Shown: in pieces, positions 1-6,613 of the stretch
Position numbering within the stretch: the first letter of the stretch is position 1
How the letters are laid out: each line of letters begins with the position of its first letter
Source of the DNA: a bacterium
GTDB taxonomy: Bacteria; Bacillota; Clostridia; Christensenellales; CAG-138
DNA length: 10,500 nucleotides
NCBI GenBank assembly: GCA_029218485.1
Contig: JAQXRK010000217.1
Location: 1-10,500 of the forward strand
Direction of reading: 5' to 3'
The notes under the pieces: model-generated
Database searches by the model: none
What the model was told of the DNA's origin: nothing
What the model saw: the letters and a program-made list of their open reading frames with translations, nothing else
Made by a program: the position numbers and the translations under genes

Positions 1-2
1 CT

Positions 3-986
3 CTAACGCACCGGGTTCCCATGCTCTGCGCGGAACAGGATCATCTCCGCCGCAATGCTGACGGCAATCTCCTCCGGCGTCTCCGCCCGGATCGGAAGGC
101 CGATGGGCGCGTGGACGCGCTGTTCAAACTGCTCGTTGGAAACGCCCTGCTCAACCAGCCGCTGCTTTGCCATGGCGATCTTCTGCCGGCTGCCGATGCA
201 GCCGATATAGGTCGGCTGTTGGCGCAGGAGCTGCTCGAGAATCCGAAAATCCGTCTCATGGTTGCTGGCCATCACGACCGCGTAATCGCCCGCTCCGAGC
301 GAGAGCTGCGCCGCCGTCTCCACCGGGTCCGCAAGTATGCGCGCTCTGGCGCAGTCAAAGCACGCAGCCATGAGCAGCTTTTCCCGTGCGTCGATCACCG
401 TCACGCAAAAGCCCACGCGTGCCAGCTCCGGCGCGACCCGCTGGGCAACGTGCCCCGCGCCGAACAGATAGACCTGCGCCGCGGCGGCAAGCGGTTCCGT
501 AAGAACCGCGCTTCCATCCGCGGATACGGCATAACCCGCGCGCGCCGGGTCCGCAAGGTCGGCACAGTCGGTCAGCTCCATCGCGGTAACGCGGCCCTGC
601 CGCAGACGGCGAACCAGAAAAGCCGGTTCCCGGCCGCCGGCCACCGCAGCCGCGCGCGCAAAGAGCGGCGCTTCCGGCGCGCCGAGGCGCTGGAACAGGA
701 TCGTCACGGTACCGCCGCAGGCGGCCTCCGGTGCTCTATTGCCGCTCATACTGTTGTATTGCCGCACGGCGGAATCCTCGCCGGCGGGCATCTCCCTTGC
801 AAACGCCGTGGCCGCAAGCTCGGCAGCGCCGCCGCCGACGGTCCCGACCGTTTCACCCGTTTCCAGCACGGCCATCGCTGCGCCGGTTCCCCTGGGCACG
901 CTGCCACTCGTTTCCAGCACCGTGGCCAACACCACGCGCTCCCCCTTCGCCAACCGGTCGGCGATGACGCTGCTAAGCTGCCGCAT
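3..986 (-). CDS. xdhC: XdhC/CoxI family molybdenum hydroxylase maturation factor
   Basis: Complete 327-residue protein. XdhC-family proteins bind molybdenum cofactor, help its sulfuration and deliver it to xanthine dehydrogenase-type enzymes in the cytoplasm. The N-terminal XdhC/CoxI domain shows SGSVPRG (27-33), GTVGGGAAE (48-56) and a CGG at 90-92. The C-terminal Rossmann domain starts with FGAGHVAQ (175-182), followed by an IGSR (264-267) and the typical PIGLPIRAETPEE end motif near 294. Length is normal for the two-domain form. SNHETD (241-246) stands where relatives usually carry a TRGHxxD-like motif. The start is supported by GAAGGGAG just upstream. It lies 123 bases after purB, directly behind a terminator and without room for its own promoter in between, so it is probably expressed by read-through. 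No hydroxylase gene lies in this window; it may lie beyond base 1. The family call is firm, the client enzyme is unknown. Confidence 0.93.
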   Translation of the reverse strand: MRQLSSVIADRLAKGERVVLATVLETSGSVPRGTGAAMAVLETGETVGTVGGGAAELAATAFAREMPAGEDSAVRQYNSMSGNRAPEAACGGTVTILFQRLGAPEAPLFARAAAVAGGREPAFLVRRLRQGRVTAMELTDCADLADPARAGYAVSADGSAVLTEPLAAAAQVYLFGAGHVAQRVAPELARVGFCVTVIDAREKLLMAACFDCARARILADPVETAAQLSLGAGDYAVVMASNHETDFRILEQLLRQQPTYIGCIGSRQKIAMAKQRLVEQGVSNEQFEQRVHAPIGLPIRAETPEEIAVSIAAEMILFRAEHGNPVR

Positions 987-1006
987 AAGGTTTCTCCCTT
1001 CTATCG

Positions 1007-1034
1007 AAAAACCGGCGCGCGCTGCGCGCCGGTT
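1007..1034 (-). terminator. Rho-independent terminator after purB
   Basis: On the minus strand an 11-base-pair perfect stem (arms 1024-1034 and 1010-1020) with a three-base loop is followed by five T (complement of 1007-1011). It lies about 75 bases after the purB stop and only 20 bases before the xdhC start, so it should end most fumarase-purA-purB transcripts and lower expression of xdhC. Confidence 0.85.
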
Positions 1035-1077
1035 CCGGCTCTCAAAAGTTCTCTGCCCGTCCTGTGATGGCCTGAGC

Positions 1078-1099
1078 GATTTGCCGGGGCGGGCAAATC
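1078..1099 (-). other. Hairpin just after the purB stop codon
   Basis: An 8-base-pair perfect inverted repeat (GATTTGCC at 1078-1085, GGCAAATC at 1092-1099, six-base loop) lies 10 bases past the purB stop. It has no T run on either side, so I do not call it a terminator. It could protect the mRNA 3' end or pause polymerase ahead of the true terminator. Confidence 0.45.
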
Positions 1100-1109
1100 C
1101 GCCGCGTCC

Positions 1110-2522
1110 TCAGACGGTCAGCGGCTGCATGTCCGTGCCCTCCTGCTCATCGAGGCGCAGCCCCCGCAGGAAGGTTTCCACCTGCTCCACGCACCGGCCG
1201 ATAAACTTGTTCGGGTCGAGCATGGCCATGATCTCCGCCGCATCGAGCGGAAACGCGGGATCGGCGGCGAGCCGCTCCAGCAGATCGCAGCGCTCGCCCT
1301 CCTTCATGCGCTTTGTGGCCGCCATGGAATGCGTGCGGATGATCTCATGCAGCGCCTGCCGGTCGCCGCCGCGCTTGACGCCCTCCATGAGCAGGTTTTC
1401 CGTTGCAAGGAACGGCAGATATTCCATCATCGTGCGCTCGACCACGCGCTCGTTCACCCGCAGTCCTCCTGCCACATCCGCCATGCCGCGCAGCGCCGCA
1501 TCGGTGGCAAGGAACGCCTCCGGCACGGAGATGCGGCGGTTGGCCGAGTCGTCGAGCGTGCGCTCGAACCACTGGGTGCTCGCCGTCATCGGCGCGTTCA
1601 TGGCGTTTGCCATCACATAGCGGGAGAGCGAGCAAACGCGCTCGGAACGCATGGGATTTCGCTTGTACGCCATGGCCGAGGAGCCGATCTGGTTCTCCTC
1701 AAACGGTTCCTCCACCTGCCGGTCGTGCTGCAGCAGGCGGATATCGTTCGCAAATCGGTATGCGCTCTGCGCAACCGAGGACAGCGCCGCAAGGATGCGG
1801 CTGTCCAGCTTGCGCGGGTACGTCTGACCGGACACCGCATAGCAGCGATCGAACCCGAACGCCGCAGCAAGCCGCCGGTTCAGCTCGTCCACCTTGCCGC
1901 CATCACCATCGAACAGCTCCAAAAAGCTGGCCTCCGTACCGGTCGTGCCGCGGCAGCCGAGGAAGCGCATGCTCGCGATCACGGCATCGATCTCCTCCAG
2001 ATCGAGCAGCAGGTCCTGCATCCAGAGCGTTGCGCGCTTGCCGACCGTGACCGGCTGCGCGGGCTGATAGTGCGTGTATCCGAGCGTAGGCAGCGCCTTA
2101 TGGGTGTCCGCAAAGGCCGCAAGCGCACGAAGCACCGTCACGACCCCGCCGCGGATGCGCCGAAGCGCCTCCCGGTACAGGATCAGGTCCGCATTATCGG
2201 TCACATAGCAGCTCGTGGCGCCCAGATGGATGATGCCGGCCGCACCAGGGCAGCACTTGCCGTAGGTATACACATGCGCCATCACGTCATGCCGCACCTC
2301 GCGCTCGCGCGCCGCGGCCATGTCGTAATCGATATCCTCAATGTGCGCCTCCAGCTCCCGAACCTGCTCCTCGGTCACCGGCAGACCGAGCGCATGCTCG
2401 GCGCGCGCCAACTCGACCCAGAGCCTGCGCCAGGTTTGAATGCGCATGTCCGGCGAGAACAGGCGCTGCATCTCTCTGGACGCATAGCGCGAGCAGAGCG
2501 GGCTTTCATACGTATCCTTCAT
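1110..2522 (-). CDS. purB: Adenylosuccinate lyase
   Basis: Complete 470-residue enzyme of the fumarase/aspartase superfamily. It splits adenylosuccinate into AMP and fumarate, and SAICAR into AICAR and fumarate, in de novo purine synthesis. The superfamily signature GSSAMAYKRNPMRSE begins at 280, with the catalytic serine in its SS pair (281-282). HDVMAH (78-83), TSCYVTDNAD (103-112) and GYTHYQPAQ (148-156, probable catalytic base H151) match the conserved substrate-binding blocks. Its length and motifs resemble the longer, eukaryote-like PurB class of about 475 residues more than the 430-residue Bacillus type. The ribosome site AAGGGAG overlaps the purA stop codon, and the gap to purA is 12 bases, so the two are co-transcribed and probably coupled. 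Fumarate made here is the substrate of the fumarase encoded upstream in the same operon. Confidence 0.97.
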   Translation of the reverse strand: MKDTYESPLCSRYASREMQRLFSPDMRIQTWRRLWVELARAEHALGLPVTEEQVRELEAHIEDIDYDMAAAREREVRHDVMAHVYTYGKCCPGAAGIIHLGATSCYVTDNADLILYREALRRIRGGVVTVLRALAAFADTHKALPTLGYTHYQPAQPVTVGKRATLWMQDLLLDLEEIDAVIASMRFLGCRGTTGTEASFLELFDGDGGKVDELNRRLAAAFGFDRCYAVSGQTYPRKLDSRILAALSSVAQSAYRFANDIRLLQHDRQVEEPFEENQIGSSAMAYKRNPMRSERVCSLSRYVMANAMNAPMTASTQWFERTLDDSANRRISVPEAFLATDAALRGMADVAGGLRVNERVVERTMMEYLPFLATENLLMEGVKRGGDRQALHEIIRTHSMAATKRMKEGERCDLLERLAADPAFPLDAAEIMAMLDPNKFIGRCVEQVETFLRGLRLDEQEGTDMQPLTV

Positions 2523-2534
2523 CGCTTTTCTCCC

Positions 2535-3809
2535 TTAGCGAAGGATGATGGCGTCGCGGTCCGCGCCAACGGACACATAGGTGATCGGCGCGCCGATGGC
2601 CTTTTCCACAAACTCGACGTAGTCCCGCGCCGCCTTGGGCAGATCCTCCCAGGTGCGCACGCCGCTGATGTCGCACTGCCATCCCGGCAGGTACTCGATC
2701 ACCGGCTTGGCCTTTGCCAGCGCCGCCGGGAACGGGAACTCATCCGTCTCCACGCCGTCCAGCTCGTAGCGCACGCACACGGGAATCCGGTCCATATAGG
2801 AGAGGATGTCCATCTTTGTCAGCGCCACGCAGGTCGCGGCCTGCATGGTCACGCCATAGCGCGTTGCCACGATGTCGAGCGGGCCGACGCGGCGCGGGCG
2901 GCCGGTTGCGGCGCCGTATTCGCCGCCGGCCTCGCGCAGCTTTTCCGCTTCCTCGCCGAACCATTCCGCCGTGAACGGGCCTTCGCCCACGCAGGTGGAG
3001 TACGCCTTGACGATGCCGATGACCGTATCGAGTACCGTGCCCGGCGCGCCCGCGCCGATGGGCGCGTACGCCGCGACCGGAGACGACGACGAGGTGTACG
3101 GGAAGATGCCGAAATCGATGTCGCGGAGCACGCCGAGCTGCGCCTCAAACAGCACGTTCTTCTTCTCCGCCTGCGCCGCGCGCAGATACTTGCCGGTATC
3201 GCACACGAACGGCTTGATCTTCTCGCCAAACTCCTTCAGCCAGTCCAGCATGTCGGAGAGCGAGTACGGCTGCGCGCCATAGATGCCCTCGATGGTCAGA
3301 TTCTTCCATTCGAGCACGCCCTTGAGCCGCGCCTCGAGATAATCCGGGTAGAACAGGTCGCCCAGCATGATGGTCTTTTTCAGGAACTTGTCGCCATAGA
3401 CCGGCGCAATGCCGCGCTTGGTGGAGCCGTATTTTGCATCCTTGAGGCGCGCCTCCTCCAGCGCATCCTGATCGCGGTGGAACGGGAACACGATCGGCGC
3501 GCGATCGCTGATCTTCAGGTTGTCCGGCCCGATGTGCACGCCCTTGGAGCGCACATCCTCGATCTCCTCCCAAAGGCGTTCGATGTCCACAACCGTGCCG
3601 TTGCCGAGGATATTGACCGTGCCGGGATGGAAGATGCCGGACGGAATGAGATGCAGCGCAAACTTGCCGTACTCGTTGATGACCGTGTGGCCGGCGTTGT
3701 TGCCGCCCTGATAACGGACAACAATATCATAATCCTGTGCAATGAGGTCGACCATCCGGCCCTTTCCCTCGTCCCCCCAGTTGATTCCAACGATTGCACT
3801 GTTACCCAT
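2535..3809 (-). CDS. purA: Adenylosuccinate synthetase
   Basis: 424-residue enzyme that joins IMP and aspartate to adenylosuccinate using GTP, the first committed step to AMP. GDEGKG (12-17, catalytic D13) and GNNAGHT (36-42, catalytic H41) fall exactly where the E. coli enzyme has them. GGEYGAATGRPRR and ALTKMD are the later conserved blocks. Two motifs deviate: the usual FEGAQG is FEAQLG, and the usual RGIGPAYEDK is RGIAPVYGDK. I believe this marks a divergent clostridial subclass rather than loss of function. I place the start at 3809 because GGAGG (3819-3823) sits nine bases before it and the protein then begins as family members do. An in-frame start at 3845 would add 12 basic residues not seen in the family. 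The first codons overlap the end of the fumarase beta gene by eight bases. Confidence 0.97.
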   Translation of the reverse strand: MGNSAIVGINWGDEGKGRMVDLIAQDYDIVVRYQGGNNAGHTVINEYGKFALHLIPSGIFHPGTVNILGNGTVVDIERLWEEIEDVRSKGVHIGPDNLKISDRAPIVFPFHRDQDALEEARLKDAKYGSTKRGIAPVYGDKFLKKTIMLGDLFYPDYLEARLKGVLEWKNLTIEGIYGAQPYSLSDMLDWLKEFGEKIKPFVCDTGKYLRAAQAEKKNVLFEAQLGVLRDIDFGIFPYTSSSSPVAAYAPIGAGAPGTVLDTVIGIVKAYSTCVGEGPFTAEWFGEEAEKLREAGGEYGAATGRPRRVGPLDIVATRYGVTMQAATCVALTKMDILSYMDRIPVCVRYELDGVETDEFPFPAALAKAKPVIEYLPGWQCDISGVRTWEDLPKAARDYVEFVEKAIGAPITYVSVGADRDAIILR

Positions 3810-4359
3810 GTTGCTTTTCCTCCGTTTTGTTTTGCTCATAGTCATACAAATTTCCGCCCGCGGCGTCGATCGCGACGATGACGGGCAGGCGCTCCACGGT
3901 CAGCCGGTACACGGCTTCCGTACCCAAATCCAAAAATGCAACCGGCTCGCACGCCCTGATGCAGGACGCGATGAGCATCCCCGCTCCGCCGGTGGCCGCA
4001 AAATACACGGCGCGCCCCAGCAGCGCACGGCGCACCGCCTCGCTTCTCGGCCCCTTGCCGATCAGCCCCGTGACGCCATAGTCGATCACGGCGGGCGTGA
4101 AGCTGTCCATGCGCTTCGATGTGGTTGGGCCGCACGGCCCGATGACCTCTCCCGGCGCGGCGGGACACGGCCCGGCATAGTAGATGCAGGCGCCCGGCGG
4201 CACCGGCAGGGGCTTATCGCCCTGCAAAAGCGTTTCAAAGCGCTTGTGCGCCGCATCGCGCGCGGTATATATCGTTCCGGTCAGATACACCGTGTCGCCG
4301 GCGCGCAGCAGCTCGATCGCGCGCTTCTCCAGCGGCACAGAAAGCGAATACTCCGCCAT
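3802..4359 (-). CDS. Fumarate hydratase, beta subunit (class I, Fe-S)
   Basis: 185-residue protein matching the C-terminal (beta) half of class I fumarases and the L(+)-tartrate dehydratase TtdB. With the alpha subunit it interconverts fumarate and malate. Conserved blocks are GTIYTARDAAHKR near 28-40, GPTTSKRMD near 78-86, an IGKG around 100, a glycine-rich FAATGGAG and the C-terminal AIDAAGGNLYDY. The reading frame stays open far upstream, but that part is antisense-like and overlaps alpha. The start at 4359 is chosen because ATG overlaps the alpha stop as TGATG, with GGAAAGGG seven bases before it. This one-base overlap implies coupled translation and equal subunit amounts. The sequence alone cannot separate fumarase from tartrate dehydratase; the purA-purB neighbours, which make fumarate, favour fumarase. 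Confidence 0.93.
   Translation of the reverse strand: MAEYSLSVPLEKRAIELLRAGDTVYLTGTIYTARDAAHKRFETLLQGDKPLPVPPGACIYYAGPCPAAPGEVIGPCGPTTSKRMDSFTPAVIDYGVTGLIGKGPRSEAVRRALLGRAVYFAATGGAGMLIASCIRACEPVAFLDLGTEAVYRLTVERLPVIVAIDAAGGNLYDYEQNKTEEKQHG
3819..3823 (-). promoter_or_regulatory. Ribosome binding site deciding the purA start
   Basis: GGAGG on the minus strand, nine bases before the ATG at 3809. It lies inside the last codons of the fumarase beta gene and supports the shorter purA product over a start at 3845. Confidence 0.8.
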
Positions 4360-5198
4360 CACAACACCCTTTCCGCATGCCGGCACGCATGGCACTGCAG
4401 GTTGACCGCAACGGGCAGCCCGGCGATATGCGTGGGCGTCTGAGCCGCATGTACGGCCAGCGCCGTCGTCCTGCCGCCGAGTCCCATCGGGCCGATGCCG
4501 GTCGCATTGATCCTTTCGAGCGCCTCCCGTTCCAGCGCCGCCATCTCCGCATCGGCCGAGGGCTCGCCCACCGGCCGGAGCAGCTGCCGTTTGGCAGTCA
4601 GGCAGGCCAGCTCCATCGTACCGCCGATCCCAACGCCGACGACCATGGGCGGACAGGCGCATGCGCCCGCCTGCACCACCGTTTCGACGATGGATTGCAG
4701 CACGCCCTCCCGCCCCGCAGCGGGCGTGAGCATGAACAGCTTCCCCATGTTTTCACTGCCGAACCCCTTGGGCGCGACGGTGATCGTCACGCGGTCGCCC
4801 GGCACCAGCCGGATGTGCGTGACCGCGGGCGTGTTGTCGCCCGTATTGACGCGCGTGAGCGGCGTCAGTACCGATTTTCGCAAATACCCCTCGGTATAAC
4901 CGCGCGATACGCCCGCATTGACGGCGGCGTACACATCGCCCTCGATGTGCACATCCATGCCGATGTCCAAAAAGACAACAGCCATGCCCGTATCCTGACA
5001 GCAGGGGCGCATGGCTTCCCGGGAAAGACGCGCGTTCTCCAGAAGCTGTGACAAAACTGCGCGGGCAGCGCTGTTCTCCGCTTCCTGCGCTTTTGCTCTC
5101 TCCAGTTGCCGCACCACCGGTTCCGGCAGGCGGCAGCATGCCTCGATGCACAGCGACTTCACCGCGTCCGTGATCGCGCCTGCGCAAATGTTTCGCAT
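4359..5198 (-). CDS. Fumarate hydratase, alpha subunit (class I, Fe-S)
   Basis: 279-residue catalytic half of a two-subunit class I fumarase (TtdA/FumA N-terminal family). It carries the three cysteines expected to bind the oxygen-sensitive [4Fe-4S] cluster: C67 in CQDTG, C182 in CPPMVVGVGIGG and C269 in NLQCHACRH. KGFGSENMG (144-152) is another family hallmark. The length is normal for the split form. I chose the ATG at 5198 because GGAGG (5207-5211) lies eight bases upstream; an in-frame TTG at 5219 would fall almost on the predicted transcription start. This is the first gene of an operon continuing into the beta subunit, purA and purB. The fourth, free iron site of this cluster type makes it vulnerable to oxygen, which fits an anaerobe. 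Tartrate dehydratase is the alternative, less likely from context. Confidence 0.94.
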   Translation of the reverse strand: MRNICAGAITDAVKSLCIEACCRLPEPVVRQLERAKAQEAENSAARAVLSQLLENARLSREAMRPCCQDTGMAVVFLDIGMDVHIEGDVYAAVNAGVSRGYTEGYLRKSVLTPLTRVNTGDNTPAVTHIRLVPGDRVTITVAPKGFGSENMGKLFMLTPAAGREGVLQSIVETVVQAGACACPPMVVGVGIGGTMELACLTAKRQLLRPVGEPSADAEMAALEREALERINATGIGPMGLGGRTTALAVHAAQTPTHIAGLPVAVNLQCHACRHAERVL

Positions 5199-5206
5199 GG
5201 CGTTCT

Positions 5207-5211
5207 CCTCC
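5207..5211 (-). promoter_or_regulatory. Ribosome binding site of fumarase alpha
   Basis: GGAGG on the minus strand, eight bases before the ATG at 5198. It supports that ATG over the upstream in-frame TTG at 5219. Confidence 0.8.
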
Positions 5212-5222
5212 GTTTCCAATTC

Positions 5223-5250
5223 ATTATAGCATAGACCGGCCTGTTTTCAA
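5223..5250 (-). promoter_or_regulatory. Promoter of the fumarase-purA-purB operon
   Basis: On the minus strand TTGAAA (5245-5250) and a perfect TATAAT (5223-5228) are 16 bases apart. A TG one base before the -10 box makes it an extended -10 promoter. Transcription would start near 5216, leaving a leader of under 20 bases before the alpha-subunit ATG. That is too short for a riboswitch, so control is more likely at the promoter. Confidence 0.85.
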
Positions 5251-5300
5251 GGGAAAAATCCACATTTGAGGCCATTTCCCCCGCGCCGGCAGGCGTTTTG

Positions 5301-5603
5301 TCAGCCCTTTCGGAAAAACGCCGCGAACATCTCGTCCTGCTCCGGAAAATGGGTGGAATAACCGATGGCCAGCCGGTTGTCCGTGGCCTCGATGAGCGCT
5401 CTCACCTGATCGGGCCGGAATGCACCGCAGACCTCCAGCGCGCCAAAGCCCTCCTCCACCAGCCGCTGTGCGAGCGCGACGGCCTCTTCAAAATCCCGTA
5501 CCGTAAAAATATGGGTATCCTGATGCGCCGTTTCAAAGACGGTCTGGTGCAGCTCCGGCCGGTACGCCGGGTTCATGAACATGGATGCAAATTTTCTCTT
5601 CAT
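5301..5603 (-). CDS. Small conserved protein, DUF6506-like
   Basis: A 100-residue protein that I match by memory to the DUF6506 family, small cytoplasmic proteins of about 100 residues with no known function. Seen here are an N-terminal MKRKFASMFMNP stretch, a middle segment rich in acidic residues and alanine that ends in EEGFGALEVCGAFRP (about 58-72), and a C-terminal AIGYSTHFPEQDE. There is no signal peptide or membrane segment. The start at 5603 is favoured by GGAG (5612-5615) eight bases upstream and by loss of protein-like composition further up, although the frame stays open to 5924. It runs toward the fumarase operon promoter, about 50 bases before its -35 box, with no strong terminator between, so some read-through is possible. 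It is divergent from the acetyltransferase gene. Confidence 0.75.
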   Translation of the reverse strand: MKRKFASMFMNPAYRPELHQTVFETAHQDTHIFTVRDFEEAVALAQRLVEEGFGALEVCGAFRPDQVRALIEATDNRLAIGYSTHFPEQDEMFAAFFRKG

Positions 5604-5990
5604 CGCCTGGTCTCCGTTCGCCATCATTTGCCCGCGCCCGTCCGCCAAAGCGGGCGCGCGGCTCTCCCGATCCGTTCCGTCCCGTTGGGCGTCCTCGTTC
5701 GGCGCGCGCCATGGGTGGACGGCAACCATACCAGTATAGGCCGTTTTGGCTGCGGCCGCAATGGATATCCGAAAAATTGCGGCTGCTTCTGCGCCCCCTG
5801 CCGCCGCATGAAAAGCGCCCCGCTGCGCGCTGCATGAAGGCACAGCTGCCGCGATGGACGCCCGGTCGGATCGTTCTTTGAAATAAACCGCCGCGTACTG
5901 CACAAACGCGCCGCTTTCGCTCACGCCGCAGCGGTTTTAGCAAGGCTCCCGGAGCCCGTTTTCGTACGCGGACGGCTCCCGCCCATTTTG
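5604..5990. other. Gene-poor stretch between divergent genes
   Basis: I see no supported gene here. Several frames stay open on both strands, as expected in GC-rich DNA, but their translations are low-complexity, rich in Arg, Ala, Gly and Pro, and none has a recognisable motif. The frame of the downstream DUF6506-like gene is open throughout. The only candidate signal is a weak minus-strand promoter: TATACT (complement of about 5733-5738) with a poor TTGCGG 17 bases before it, which could serve the DUF6506-like gene through a leader of about 130 bases. A short GGCTC/GAGCC hairpin near 5944-5956 is too weak to call. Confidence 0.4.
5612..5615 (-). promoter_or_regulatory. Ribosome binding site of the DUF6506-like gene
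   Basis: GGAG on the minus strand, eight bases before the ATG at 5603. It is the reason for choosing the short start over in-frame ATGs further upstream. Confidence 0.6.
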
Positions 5991-6019
5991 TTGACTTTCC
6001 GCCGCATGCTGTTTATACT
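5991..6019 (+). promoter_or_regulatory. Promoter of the acetyltransferase-methyltransferase pair
   Basis: TTGACT (5991-5996) and TATACT (6014-6019) are separated by 17 bases, five of six matches to consensus in each box. Transcription would start near 6026. That places the ATG at 6029 at the very 5' end of the mRNA and argues for the TTG start at 6050. Confidence 0.8.
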
Positions 6020-6034
6020 TATCGGAAAATGATC

Positions 6035-6040
6035 GGGAGG
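6035..6040 (+). promoter_or_regulatory. Ribosome binding site pointing to a TTG start
   Basis: GGGAGG lies nine bases before the TTG at 6050. It sits downstream of the ATG at 6029, so it cannot serve that codon. It decides the start of the acetyltransferase. Confidence 0.7.
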
Positions 6041-6049
6041 GTGGTTGTC

Positions 6050-6607
6050 TTGCGGTACAACGAAGGCCAGAACACACTGGAAACGGAGCGCCTGCTGCTG
6101 CGGCCGTTTCGGCTTGAGGACGCCGATGCGGTTGCGGCTTTCTGCAACAGCGAGCCGGTCTACCGGCACACGCTGAGCCTGCCGCACCCCTATACGGCGG
6201 ACTGCGCGCGCAGCTGGATCGGCAGCCACGCGGAAAACTTTCGATCGGAGCGCGGCTATGAATACGCCGTCACCGACAAGGCGGATGGCCGGCTGTACGG
6301 CTGCGTTGGGCTCTCGCATCACGCAGCGCACCACAACGGCGAGCTGGGCTACTGGTTCGGTGAGCCGCACTGGGGACGCGGCTATGCGACCGAGGCCGCG
6401 CGCGCACTCATCGATTTTGCGTTTTCCGTCAAGGGTTATCACCGGGTCTATGCGCGCCATTTTGCGGGCAACCCGGCCTCCGGCCGCGTGATGCAGAAGT
6501 GCGGCATGCGGTTTGAAGGGATCCAAAGGGAGCATGTGCTCAAGGACGGCGCCTATCTGGATGTGGTCTGCTATGCGATCGTGAAGCAGGACTGGAAGGG
6601 AGCTTAA
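6050..6607 (+). CDS. GNAT N-acetyltransferase, RimJ/RimL type
   Basis: 185-residue protein of the Acetyltransf_3 group, which moves the acetyl group of acetyl-CoA onto a protein N-terminus or small amine in the cytoplasm. It opens with the group's LETERLLLRPF (10-20). The acetyl-CoA pyrophosphate loop is seen in HWGRGYATEA (107-116), and the AGNPASGRVMQKCGM block (about 139-153) is the usual NxxS motif before the final strands, which end in GAYLDVVCYAI. I start it at the TTG at 6050 because of GGGAGG nine bases before and because the ATG at 6029 is almost on the predicted transcription start; starting there would add seven residues. Six bases separate it from the methyltransferase, so they form an operon. 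The substrate cannot be told from the sequence. Confidence 0.9.
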   Translation: MRYNEGQNTLETERLLLRPFRLEDADAVAAFCNSEPVYRHTLSLPHPYTADCARSWIGSHAENFRSERGYEYAVTDKADGRLYGCVGLSHHAAHHNGELGYWFGEPHWGRGYATEAARALIDFAFSVKGYHRVYARHFAGNPASGRVMQKCGMRFEGIQREHVLKDGAYLDVVCYAIVKQDWKGA

Positions 6608-6613
6608 AAGGGT

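Noticed and set aside
21..1067. 348-codon open frame on the plus strand opposite xdhC
   Set aside because: Shadow of the xdhC coding sequence, low-complexity Arg/His-rich translation.
1329..3881. 850-codon open frame on the plus strand across purB and purA
   Set aside because: Entirely antisense to two well-conserved enzymes; His/Arg/Leu-rich translation without any motif, as expected from GC-rich codon bias.
5199..5219. TTG start of fumarase alpha at 5219
   Set aside because: It would lie almost at the predicted transcription start, with no ribosome site; the ATG at 5198 has GGAGG at ideal spacing.
5251..5300. Terminator for the DUF6506-like gene
   Set aside because: Only a CGCC/GGCG stem of four pairs is seen and no T run follows it directly.
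5604..5924. Upstream in-frame extension of the DUF6506-like gene to 207 residues
   Set aside because: The extension is Ala/Arg-rich without motifs, the good ribosome site precedes the ATG at 5603, and 100 residues is the family length I know.
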